NCBI GenBank assembly: GCA_902728285.1
Contig: CACVBU010000757.1
Coordinates: 408,900-472,899, forward strand
DNA: 64,000 bases
Source: Clytia hemisphaerica
Lineage: Eukaryota > Cnidaria > Hydrozoa > Leptothecata > Clytiidae
Direction: 5' to 3'
In this document: positions 11,701-22,034 of the stretch, in pieces
How positions within the stretch are numbered: the first letter of the stretch is position 1
Layout: each line of letters opens with the position of its first letter
Position numbers and translations under genes: made by a program
The notes under the pieces: model-generated
Database searches by the model: none
What the model was told of the DNA's origin: nothing
What the model saw: the letters and a program-made list of their open reading frames with translations, nothing else

Positions 11701-12108
11701 GTACAAACTTTCTTTCTAAAAATTTTTAATTGGGACATTTTGCTTGTTGGTTAACATTTAATCAATCAATTTATTTAATTTATTGATGACATTGTGATGA
11801 CTTTTTTAACCCATCACAGTACACTAAAAGCTCTGTCGCATTGTAAAGATAGCTAAATGGGGATGATAACAGAGTTTGAAGTTTGAGCTTTTCATTGACT
11901 TCTTTTGCATTACCATCTTGGTGTAAAGTGTGTCTCAATATAACTTTTGATATAATATGATTTAGACATCACGTTTGTGCCCGTTGAAAACATAATTAAG
12001 GACTGGAAAACTTTCTAGAAGAAAATGAATTAATAAAGACGAAAAACAAAGATCAACTTCTTGTAGAATTGTGCTATATTCTTCATTTTCTGTTTCTTTT
12101 TTGTTTTA

Positions 12109-12315
12109 CTATTCGATACATTTTATGTCATACTTGAGACAATTTTCACAGGCTCTGAGCGACGGGACAACATGTGTCTGCCCTTTTAATGTACACTCAG
12201 CGCACACGTTGTCATTTTTGAAGCACTCGTCACAGTAGCTGTCGCATATGTTGAATGTATCGTTTGCTAATATCATTTCTGGATCTTCTACTTTTCTTGC
12301 ACGGTTTTCACACAT
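12109..12315 (-). CDS. cysteine-rich ORF / exon, 68 codons
   Basis: It reads from MCENRARKVEDPEM to a stop after KYDIKCIE and contains CDSYCDEC, VCAEC and RACENCLKYDIKC: nine cysteines after the N-terminal Cys2, arranged as C-x2-C / C-x2-C pairs. Similar RAC-x2-C-L-x5-C segments occur in long uncharacterised invertebrate proteins (recollection, not a search). It could be one exon of such a gene. No signal peptide is seen. Confidence 0.45.
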   Translation of the reverse strand: MCENRARKVEDPEMILANDTFNICDSYCDECFKNDNVCAECTLKGQTHVVPSLRACENCLKYDIKCIE

Positions 12316-12504
12316 TTGTATCAGTCTTACTTGATTAATGAACGAACTCTTAATGTTATCACCTGACTTTCCATTTTTTTGACAGCAATTGGTAGAGAGA
12401 CGTCGTTATCCAAGCTAGTGACAGATGAAACCGCCCGAAAAACGTATATTTACGGCCTCGGATTCTTATAAAGTAAACAAAAATGATTTTTGGATAAAAA
12501 ATGT

Positions 12505-12680
12505 TTATCACGCTCACGAAACACAGTCTCAATCACGTAATCACGAGTTAAATTTCTTATCTATCACGATCACGTTCGTTCCTCCCATCACGCAATCACG
12601 CATTTTAAAATCTCAAATCACGAAATCACGACCTTAAAAAACGCCAATCACGCCATCACGAAAACCGCTTGGGGGCCTCG
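12505..12680. repeat. ATCACG-rich repeat element, copy 2
   Basis: Dispersed AATCACG / ATCACGCC words, ending AACCGCTTGGGGGCCTC like the copy at 9.4-9.6 kb. Confidence 0.6.
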
Positions 12681-12834
12681 TAGAAGGTGAATGTTTTATT
12701 TTGTATTTTCTTTAAAATAACAATAGTTGTAAATTTCTTAACGATATTTTTATCTTTATTATTTTGTTATATATTTTTCTTTAAAAAAAAAAGATATTTG
12801 TAAATTTCGTAATGTTAATTTCTTTACATTTGAA

Positions 12835-13345
12835 CTCATGTAATTCGAATTCTCAAGGGACCGAGAATTTCGTTCGAATTACATGAGTTTCAAACTTGAT
12901 GAGTTTTCGTATTTTTGACCTCATTCGATGAAAAAAGTCTTTCCCAGGTTTACTTTTGAACATTTTTTGTATTTTCGAGTTAGAATAATGAAATAATAAA
13001 TTCATAATTTTTCAAAATTGATTGTTTTGTTTCCTGCTCTCGTTTCTTGGAAATCTCTTCGGAGATCTTCTGAGTCAGTGGGATGACGTTTGATGATTCG
13101 AAAAGGGTCATCTTTTTGAGAGTCTCGATCGCGTCATCAATCTCATTGGAAACGATCGATTGACAAAATGTCAAGTTTGTAAGCTTCAAAAACTCGAAAA
13201 AATTCGAATTACACGATTAAAATTTCTTGATGGGACCGGAAATCTTTTCGAATTACACGGGTTCGAATTATAAGTGTTTTCTTGTAAGGTTTTCAGGGTA
13301 AATTCTGAGGGGACCACAGAATCTGTTCGAATGAAATGAGTTTTC
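12835..13345. repeat. degenerate repeat region with TTCGAATTACA words
   Basis: Several blocks of the type TTCGAATTACATGAG or TTCGAATTACACG, each linked to a phrase like GGGACCNGAGAATTT, recur at about 12840-12890, 13200-13270 and 13310-13345. No gene was recognised. Confidence 0.45.
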
Positions 13346-13349
13346 GATT

Positions 13350-13900
13350 TATACCGGGTGTGCCACAAATAAGTTACCCTCTTTGATTTGATATTGTAGG
13401 CAGTAGAAAAGAGATTTTTCAAAGATTGTTTCGGAATCATTCAGAGCAAAGCCTAACTTAAAGTTTGGTGTATTACTTTTTAATTTTACTTCATTGCTTC
13501 AAAAGTTATGATCAAAAACCTAAAATATCAATTTAGATATATGTCAAAAAAGGTTAAAAACAGGGGTATCGTTTTATGAGAGAAAGGACTTCTTTTACCA
13601 AAACATTAAAATACAAAGTTTTGCTCCTTGTAACACTCTTTATGTTTCTTTAGCTTTATTGCTTTTTTTTACTTCTGTTTTCCCCTTGGGCATAAACAAG
13701 ATGCAGAATGCTTCAACCCCCACAATATTACACAAAACGTCTTTCCAAGAGTTTCCGATAGTTTTTTGCTGTGTGTACATTATCGTTGAGAAAGTTGGAG
13801 AAGGTGAAAGTTTTGAGAAAAATGCCTTGTTTGAACTGTTGCAGCTCATCTTGATTCACCCTGTATTTACCTCATCTTGATTCACCCTGTATTTACAGGG
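13350..13900. mobile_element. possible MITE with GGGTGTG / CACCCTGT ends
   Basis: The left end is TACCGGGTGTGCCACAAATA and the right end CTTGATTCACCCTGTATTTA. A 26-base unit (13845-13870) is directly repeated at 13871-13896. The ends are only loosely inverted, so this is tentative. Confidence 0.35.
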
Positions 13901-14136
13901 ATGCTTAACTTTGTATATAAGTGCTTTTTACATAATGGAAATACATTTTCTGATGCATAAAATCGTTTTGTGTCTGTATTCATTACAAATGTTGTGAGAT
14001 CGATTTAACAATTCCAGGAGTGATCCATGGTTTAGCCAGAGTTTTTTGTTGGTGTTTAGTCACTATAACAGTTGGCACATGATGATCAATAAGGTTTGAA
14101 AGCTTGATCAACATCTGTTATATGATATAATTTATT

Positions 14137-15260
14137 TACCAATCAATATTAAAAAAGTCTAAAACAAAATCGTCTTGCTTAAAGTTTTTCCAGTCTTTTC
14201 GGTAGATTTTTTCATTCTTTGGTTTTATAGAGGGGCCACAGACAAGATGAAACTGAGGAAGGTGATCAGAGATAGAATAAAGTAAATTTCCTGAAAAGGT
14301 ACGCTTTTCAGAAATCGAAGAAAAAATGTTACCAATAAGTGTCATTGAGTGGTCAGTAATTCGAGTCGGATGAAAAATATTAGGTATAAGAAAGTGTGAT
14401 CAAAGGTTGTTCAAGTAAGATAATATATTGGGGTCAGTAGAAGTATTCAAAAGATTAATGTTGAAATCCCATAGTAGAAGAATTTGTTTATTTTCTTTGT
14501 TAATTTTATTCAAAAGTGGTTCAAGAAGCTTATTAAATTTGTCAAGTGAAAAAAGAGGGTGTTTATAAATGGATCCAACAATAGTATAAGGAGAATTTGG
14601 ATGCAAGATTTCTGCAAAAGTAGATTCAAGAAAGGTTGAGCAGTATAGCATAGAGTCAAGATCTTTCCGAGGTTCGAAAGTAAGATTGCTTGAAATGTAT
14701 AGCATAGTACCACTGGAAAATTTTCAAGATTAAAATTAAAAGATGGTTTTTCCCCTTCAAAATACGGGTCTCAGTGATTGCCATAACATCAAAATTAAAA
14801 TTAAGTTTAGAAAGAATAGTGGTTAAATCATCTATGTGTAGAGCTAATGAAGCAATATTAAGGTGAAGAGACGAAAAAGAGAAGGGCCCACTTCACGAGT
14901 AAGTTTCTGAAAGTCAGGAGTTTTGTAATACTTACAGTCAGCAGCCATGAGGTTATCAAGGTCGAGACAGTTGTTTTGGCAGTTCTCAGAAATTAGGTGG
15001 AGATTGCAAGCAACATCGATGAGTTTAGGGTTTAAAGCACCAGGGAGGGAAGGTCGAGGTTTGGGATTAAAGGGAAGGGCCCCAAGGAGACATTTGGGGC
15101 AGTACCAGTCATTAGAACTGGTAGATAAAAATTGAAATTCAGCAAGAGTTAATCCTGAGCATTTTAAGTGAGTCCAAAGTTTGCAGGAGTCACAGAATAT
15201 AGAGTTGCCTTCTTCTTTGACTATCTTAGAACATACTGAGCATGGAAATAGTGAAGGCAT
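14137..15260 (-). pseudogene. non-LTR retrotransposon ORF2, PHD finger plus endonuclease, broken
   Basis: The N-terminus is a PHD finger: C-x2-C at CSVC, then FCDSC, H-x2-C at THLKC, and WYCPKC. After frame breaks come AP-type endonuclease segments: HLNIASLALHIDDL, VMAITETR, GSIYKHP, a DFNINLL (usually GDFN, here WDFN) and SDHLPQF. The reverse transcriptase is absent. It lies just downstream of an ORF1 remnant on the same strand, so this is a truncated LINE with ORF1-ORF2 order preserved. Family placement: a CR1/L2-like group with PHD. Confidence 0.75.
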
Positions 15261-15551
15261 AAAAGTTAAACTTACTTAATTATAATGAGTTTTAAACGAA
15301 ACAAAGGTAAAAAACACCAGCGCCAACAAACGAAAAAAACAACAAAACTGTATAAAAAAATCTTGAAATGAGGAAACGAGAAAACGAAAGTGAATACGGG
15401 AAAAAGTTGAAAAGAATCAAAACAAAATTGCGAGTTGGCTTCTAAACTAAAAAATGGGTATTCGCATCACAGAGCGAAGGAAAAAAAAGAGGGAGTGCCC
15501 CCGTGAATCAAGGATCCAAAAAAAGACAATAATTCTAGTAAAATTGAAAAT

Positions 15552-15785
15552 CTAGAAGGTATAAAAATCATAACCTGGAAATATCTTCTCCAACGTGTTC
15601 ATGTGTTCAATCTTAGTATGCACATCCATATTATTTTCATTAATCGAAATAAAAACAGTTCCGTTGTAGACCCAGAAGCGATCAATCAATTTCTCTTCAT
15701 AAAGTTTTTTGCAAGTGCTCCAGAGAAATTTTGAGTATGGGCCAAGATTACAGTTTATGAAGATTTTACCTTGTAAACCAGCTTT
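15552..15785 (-). pseudogene. non-LTR ORF1 C-terminus, FP25K-like
   Basis: An open frame from GLQGKIFINCNLGP to FPGYDFYTF-stop contains KFLWSTCKKLYEEKLIDRFW and VYNGTVFISIN. This is the K-I-[FY]-[IV]-N ... W ... W-x-x-x-G-x-[IV]-[FY] pattern of the FP25K-like C-terminal region seen in ORF1 proteins of many invertebrate non-LTR elements. It lies 291 bases upstream of the PHD-containing ORF2. The 5' part is missing. Confidence 0.6.
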
Positions 15786-15869
15786 TTTTCAATTTATGTC
15801 AATATATTTTCTTATTGGTAGTGCTTCAGTGCTATTTTATATTCATATTTATATTTAGACTGACAGTAA

Positions 15870-16085
15870 TCAATGAGATGATGGAATAATGGAACTTATG
15901 CCAGGATCCAATGTCAAGGTTCAAGCTTCAACCATAGCCCTTGCAAGGTCCAAAAACATTCCTGGCTCGTGCATAGCTTATCTCATGAAGAAGATGTATT
16001 CACTTGAACGTCTATCGATGTCTACACTAAGTGATCGATCAGAATATGAAAAGTTGCCTGAAAACGAGAGTAATGCAATTAAAGG
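15870..16085 (+). CDS. candidate exon with BEN-domain-like segment
   Basis: The frame MELMPGSNVKVQASTIALAR ... YLMKKMYSLERLSMSTLSD ... ESNAIKG ends at AAAG|GTAAAA. The pattern L-x2-x-[FMY]-x3-x-L-x2-S-x-L followed by a charged segment resembles BEN domains. The acceptor is uncertain. No other exon of a BEN gene was found nearby. Confidence 0.35.
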
Positions 16086-16118
16086 TAAAATTGTCCTCAT
16101 TTTTCATTACTTGAATAA

Positions 16119-16400
16119 TTAAATAATATTTGATAATTGTGGCGTAGATGAAGGTGTATGTGTAGGTGATTTATTTGTAGGATACGAGCTACATGATTTA
16201 GCTCTAGTCCTTGACGTCCTTGTCGGACAAGTCGTTTTACGATTCAAATCTCTATCGTTAATATATCCACTACTATTTCTTGAACAAGTTGGCGATAAAG
16301 ATGGGTTCATGTTGGTTTTCGATTTTAGCATATTGTTAAGGTCTTGAAAAGCTTCTTGATGGTTTAGTGGTGCTTCTGTCCAAACCGGGAAGGTTCATAT
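16119..16400 (-). CDS. candidate exon, Ser/Thr/Pro-rich, unknown
   Basis: It is open on the minus strand from about 16400 (VWTEAPLNHQEAFQDLNNML) through a Ser/Thr/Pro/Arg-rich tail (THTPSSTPQLSNII) to a stop at 16119. Composition is protein-like against an AT-rich background. It overlaps the end of the BEN-like candidate on the other strand by a few bases. Low certainty. Confidence 0.3.
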
Positions 16401-16896
16401 AATCTTCACTTATCATTTTATTAACATGTCGTGTTTATGCTGAAAAAATAATTAAGAATCAGTTGAGTTTAAGTAAGATATAAAACAGTTATAATAATGT
16501 ATATATGTTGTATTAAGGAAGAGACTATATCTGAAAACGCTTACTCTTCTCACCCTTCTATCACAAAAGAAAACTATAAATCGTACAAAATTGCTTCAAT
16601 CTTATAACAAAGTATGAAAAATGATTTCACAAAATGTACTCTATTACATCTGAAATGAATGGACATGTCCTTTTCATAATAAGCTTTTTTTATTAAGATA
16701 CCAAAAAAAACACAAATCAAATATATTCCAAAGTATGAAATCAAAGTTATGGGAGTCATAAAAGTTTATCAAAAAATCTTAAAGTACACATCTGCAAGAA
16801 TATCGAAGAAGTCGCAAAATTAATTATCAAAACCCCTTTTCGTCCACACAAAAATTAATTCACTTGAGATTTCCTGAAATCTGATCCTAAAACAAG

Positions 16897-17045
16897 CAAA
16901 ACACGGGTCGCTATGTTCTGGTCGAGAATTGAATTGTTCGATTACCAACACATGTGGGCAAGCAAGATTGGTTATGTTATCATGAAGATCTTGAAAAGTC
17001 AAGATGGATCCATACCGATCAAACAACCTTTAACATTTTTTTAAA
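16897..17045 (+). repeat. dispersed repeat, copy 1 (pair with 19720-19850)
   Basis: Shares TTCGATTACCAACACATGT, GGCAAGCAAGA and CTGATCAAAC-like blocks in the same order with 19720-19850. The second copy lacks about 35 internal bases. Confidence 0.7.
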
Positions 17046-17800
17046 TTTTTGAGGACGAAATCTATTTTTTTCAACTGAGAAAAGTTATTGTGATAATTGC
17101 CCCCGCAGGAGCGTAGCGACGAGGAGGCACTCATAGTTTCACGCATAGATATTGGACTGGAATCTCAAAATTTTGCGAATTGTTTTGTTCTTGTTGTCGC
17201 GTAAGCATATCCGTAGTTAGTCTCTTCCGTAAATGTTCGGTTTTTTTTCGGGACGGTAGTAAATATTTAGTAGTACATATAATAGTATAGTATTACGTTA
17301 TATGCTATTACTATTATTACATATTACAATTTTAGTTTTGATTTAGCTTTGAAAAGCTGAAGCGAGTGTTATAAATGCAAATCATAACAGTGTATGATAT
17401 AACACGAATTACAATATTACTTGTGCAAATCAAAACAAACAAAATGGCAGACTGGTTATGATGATGATGAGCTGATTCATTGACTGGAAAAAGTGTTTTG
17501 TATGTCAAATTTTGTTTCTTCTCTTTGAAACTGAATACTAACTACTGTAATTTAGTCAGAAGTTCACTTCAGCAATGATTTCAATTCTTTTTCCGGAATC
17601 CTTAAAGAAATTTTGCTCAAGTTTTCAAATGTACATTTGATATTTTTGTTCACACTCTAATTTATCTTTGTCTTTTATTTTATTAATAACTACCTTTATT
17701 GTTTATAGAGCTTCTCGAGCTTTAAATACAATCATATGGTCGTAACTCGAGAAAGCCCTTCTTACATCTTAACTTAGTAAAACAAAATACCGGCAAAGTA

Positions 17801-18024
17801 CAAAAAAGTTGAATGTATGCATATGTAAAGTTGAATCCAAAAGTGGTTGAATGAATGTTGAATGTCAATCAATGTAAACAAACCTTTTCTTTCGGTCTTC
17901 AAAATAGATTTACCTCACTTAGAGTTTTTTCACTGTTTTTTTCAGTGTGGTAAATCTATTTCAAAAACCTGCAAAAAGTTTGTTTACATTCGTTTAACTT
18001 TACATGCGCACATTCAACTTTTTC
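17801..18024. mobile_element. 224-bp foldback MITE
   Basis: The two halves pair over most of their length. The left half has AAAGTTGAATGTATGCATAT, ATGTAAACAAACC and AAATAGATTTACCTCACT; the right half contains the inverse of each. The right half of a second copy is at 33040-33170. Confidence 0.75.
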
Positions 18025-18238
18025 ATGCAGTTGTGATAGCCTAAATAACTTATGCTCCAGTGGTTTGGTAGAATAGCTCCAATTCTGGCCATCCAAGTTA
18101 GGATGGACCTTCCCGAAGGCATTTAACGGTGGTTAGACTAGGTACACAGACAGTCATACAGAAACACAATAAAGGGAAAGTATATATAGCTATAAACTCA
18201 AAAAGTCTAGCTTCCTGAAGGCACGTCTCTTCATTGTC

Positions 18239-18480
18239 TGCGCTGCTTGGGGAAAAGATAGCATCATGAAAAAGTACTATGCACTTGAAAAAAAATTTAG
18301 GCGCATTTCAACTTTTCTCGACTGTACGTCTGAATGGACCACAATGGCATTCCTTTATTTTTCTTTTGACCAATAAAATAGAAGATTTTGTTTGAGAAGT
18401 GCAATCACAGCGTACGCAAGTGGAGGCCGGCTGCGCTGCTTGGAGAAAAGATTGCATCATGAAAAAGTACTATGCAAAGT
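18239..18480 (+). repeat. pair of direct repeats (~45 bp) about 195 bp apart
   Basis: GCGCTGCTTGG followed by AAAAGAT and GCATCATGAAAAAGTACTAT occurs at about 18239-18287 and again at about 18434-18477. Confidence 0.65.
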
Positions 18481-18813
18481 TGCAATAGAGAATTGTTGAA
18501 ATATAGCAGCCAATGAAAAAAACAAGCTATTTCTGATTGGTTACCTTGTTGATTTATTCACCACTATATATTTTGCCTACAATCTAAGATGTCTGCGGCA
18601 TTATCAGAAAAGGTCTATTTAGTGAATAATAATCCCGATATATATTGTTGTAAGAAAGAAACTAAGGAGAAAAAAACAAACAGGAGATGTGAAAACCTGT
18701 AAGCGATACCATAATTTTTCAAGCTTTTCCAGCTTTTCCTTAAATTTTATTAAATCTTCAAGCTGCGAATTCTTCAAGTATTTTGTTAATGGAATATAAT
18801 TTTTTTTCAAGCA

Positions 18814-18862
18814 AATGCCTCAATCAATCAATCAATCAATCAATCAACCAATCAATCAATAA
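18814..18862. repeat. (CAAT)n microsatellite
   Basis: About eleven CAAT/CAAC units in a row. Confidence 0.9.
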
Positions 18863-18904
18863 TTAAATCAATCAATTATTCCTGATTATTATTTAATGTT
18901 TTAA

Positions 18905-19463
18905 CCCTATTCGTACTAGGGGGGGCTGTTTCTGTTCGGAGGTCAAACTATTGCTAATAGCTCCTGAAATAATAGAGCTTTTGCCGTGAAATTTTTTGTA
19001 AATTCCTAACTTTTATTTAGCTTCAAAATAAAAAAAAATTTGACACCTAAATATTTTCACACCTTGAGCATGATGACATTTCTGACAGTAAGGTGTCACA
19101 AAAATTGACACTTTTCCAATACAAATTTATTTTCATTGTCAAATATATCGTTTAAACCGTAATTTATTGAATATTTAGGATAAAATAAGCATTTTAAACT
19201 CAGGCAACTTTTTTCTAAAGCCTTTGTTAGAATACAATAGCTATTTATAAGAACAAAGGAAATTTTCGGTTTTTGCTCACTTTGGGCATGATGAGTGACG
19301 TCATCAAAAAAAATTTTTGTCAAAAGCTACCTTACGTCAAAAGGATCTTGTGTGCCAAATTTCATCCAAAAAGACCCACTAGATCAAAGGTTAAGGGGTG
19401 GTACAGGAAAAGCCCCCCCACCCCTAGTTCTGAACCGCCCCTAAAAGCCTAGTTTGAATAGGG
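18905..19463. mobile_element. 559-bp piggyBac-like MITE with TTAA target
   Basis: TTAA lies at 18901-18904 and again at 19464-19467. The termini are inverted: CCCTATTCGTACTAGGGGGG on the left, and CCCTATTCAAACTAGGC when the right end is inverted. TTAA duplication plus a CCCT...AGGG terminus is the hallmark of piggyBac. No transposase is encoded. Confidence 0.8.
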
Positions 19464-19467
19464 TTAA

Positions 19468-20238
19468 TCTTTAAAGCATTAAAGCTTTAAGTGCATGACA
19501 TGATCTTTATGTGGGGGCATTTAGTGAAAGCTATGACTAGTATAGTCAGAAGTCATAAATGATGCTGTCATATCGTCGTTCACTTGACCAGTTCAATCTC
19601 ATTAATAGTGCTTCACAAAGTGTGAAATCTTCTACTTGATTAATCTCGAACATTGAGATTGGCTTTTTCATGAAGAGGGATGAACTTTTAGTCAATTGAG
19701 TGACGATATGCCATTTCAAAGCAAAACACTGTCACTATGTTCCAACCGAGAGTTGGATAGTTCGATTACCAACACATGTAGGCAAGCAAGAATGGTTCTA
19801 TACTGATCAAACCACATTTTTAACATTTTGAAACTTTATTCCTTTTAAACTGATAAAATTCATACACGATAATCTAGTCCGATTTTAATCTTACAAGTAA
19901 CAGTTGATCAGTGAGCGAGCAGCTTTATTTTATTTTTCATGAACATCTCTGTAACACTATGTGGTAGTGTCCTTTTTTCCATGACTCAAGTGTCTTTACC
20001 TCCTTATGAAAGTCTATTTTCTCTTCCCTTTGTCCACAGCCCTATTACCCTTCCCTTGTCCCACCTAAATTTTCATCTTTAATCAATTCAGCAAGAGTTG
20101 TTAATTCAACTTTTTTAACAGTAAAGAACGAGATGTTATTTAAACTAACATTTGATAAAGTAATCTTTTTTCCATTGTGCAATATTTATACTTAAATTAA
20201 GACAAAGAGTTTGTACTATTATCACTCACATATTTATA
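19468..20238. other. no gene recognised; contains one dispersed repeat
   Basis: AT-rich DNA. It holds a small inverted pair around 19566-19712 (ATCGTCGTTCACTTGAC and its inverse) and the repeat copy at 19720-19850. Confidence 0.5.
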
Positions 20239-21570
20239 ATACTCTAGGAGCTGAGTTGTGTCCCGCATGCACATCGGCGTATAGTCATTTTTTCTTTTGA
20301 TCATGAAAGTATAGTCCTTGAAGAGTCAGAAAACGTGTGTGGCGTTATTTGGATCAGGCTCAAATTCCCATAATGGCGGATTTTAGATTTTCAACCCTTT
20401 TTAGCCCTCTTGCTTGAAAATGAATTTTTTTTTGACTTCAAACATAGACATATTATATACCAATCGATCACAAATTTTATGCTGATTAAGAAAAAGGTCA
20501 GAACCATGGTCTGAAAATTTCGCTATCTAAAGATATGAAGCACTTTCGATTTTGATTTTTTGAAATGATTACTTTTGGTTCCAAATTTGCGTGGCTGTAA
20601 CATTTGATTGGCTTACTTGATTTACTTGAAATTTTCCGAGGGTCTTGTCTACCTTCCAAATAATAAAATTCAGGAAAAAATTTTTTTTTACATGAATTTA
20701 GAAATCCATAATGGCGGATTCAAAATTTTCTTTCGTCACATGGGGTCCTAGGCTCTGCTAGGCTAAGAAAAATATTTTTTGATCTTAAAACCATGTATAT
20801 TATATACCAATCGATCAGAAATTTTATGCTGGTTGAGAAAAAGGTCAGAACCATGGTCTGAAAATATCGCTATCAAGAGATACGAAGTACTTTCGTTTTC
20901 TAAGTTTTGAAAACGAAAGTACTTCATAGCTCAAGATAGAAAAATTTTCAGACCATAATATTGACCTTTTTCTTAATCAGCATAAAATTTCTGATCGATT
21001 GGTATATAATATACATGGTTTTAAGATCAAAAAATATTTTTCTTAGGCTAGCAGAGCCTAGGACCCCATGTGACGAAAGAAAATTTTGAATCCGCCATTA
21101 TGGATTTCTAAATTCATGTAAAAAAAAAATTTTTCCTGAATTTTATTATTTGGAAGGTAGACCAGACCCTCGGAAAATTTCAAGTAAATCAAGTAAGCCA
21201 ATCAAATGTTACAGCCACGCAAATTTGGAACCAAAAGTAATCATTTCAAAAAATCAAAATCGAAAGTGCTTCATATCTTTAGATAGCGAAATTTTCAGAC
21301 CATGGTTCTGACCTTTTTCTTAATCAGCATAAAATTTGTGATCGATTGGTATATAATATGTCTATGTTTGAAGTCAAAAAAAAATTCATTTTCAAGCAAG
21401 AGGGCTAAAAAGGGTTGAAAATCTAAAATCCGCCATTATGGAAATTTGAGCCTGATCCAAATAACGCCACACACGTTTTCTGACTCTTCAAGGACTATAC
21501 TTTCATGATCAAAAGAAAAAATGACTATACGCCGATGTGCATGCGGGACACAACTCAGCTCCTAGAGTAT
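20239..21570. repeat. 1.33-kb near-perfect palindrome
   Basis: The left arm starts ATACTCTAGGAGCTGAGTTG and the right arm ends with its exact inverse. The arms meet at about 20905 with a spacer of only about 8 bases (GTTTTC..TAAGTTTT..GAAAAC). Each arm itself contains two diverged direct repeats built around AAAAAGGTCAGAACCATGGT and TATATACCAATCGATCA. No open frame was recognised. Confidence 0.9.
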
Positions 21571-21789
21571 AAAGCAATTTATTTATTGTTAATATTTTAG
21601 CATCAAATGTTTATACTTTTACAGATATTTAAGTACATTTTGTAATGTACATATTTTTTATTGTTAAATTTTTTTTGTAGTTGTTTATTATAATATTATG
21701 CCCTATGTGGCAAATGAAATTTACGTTTCTTCTTTTCTTTTCACTTTTTACGCTCATTCCCAATTTTCGATGTTAAAGGCAAAAACCCA

Positions 21790-21825
21790 TTAATAGCAGT
21801 AGCAGTAGCAGTAGTAGTAGATCCT
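21790..21825. repeat. (AGCAGT/AGT)n microsatellite
   Basis: AGCAGTAGCAGTAGCAGT followed by AGTAGTAG. Confidence 0.8.
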
Positions 21826-22034
21826 ATTTTTTCAAATGTTATTTCAATGCAATTAAAGTGCATACTGTATGCTATTCCATGATGCATTTTATTTACAAAG
21901 TTTTTACTCTAGCAATGCGATTTAAATTCGTTTAACATTTTTGTCTAGGTCCAGGTTTCACTACATTTAAATTGCAATTAAACTCAAATTTCAATGACAA
22001 ATTTGATGCATTTAAAACGCGTGGAAGTTCTGTA

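Noticed and set aside
13640-13880. Overlapping frames on both strands near 13.7 kb
   Set aside because: They lie inside a probable MITE and have no protein-like features.
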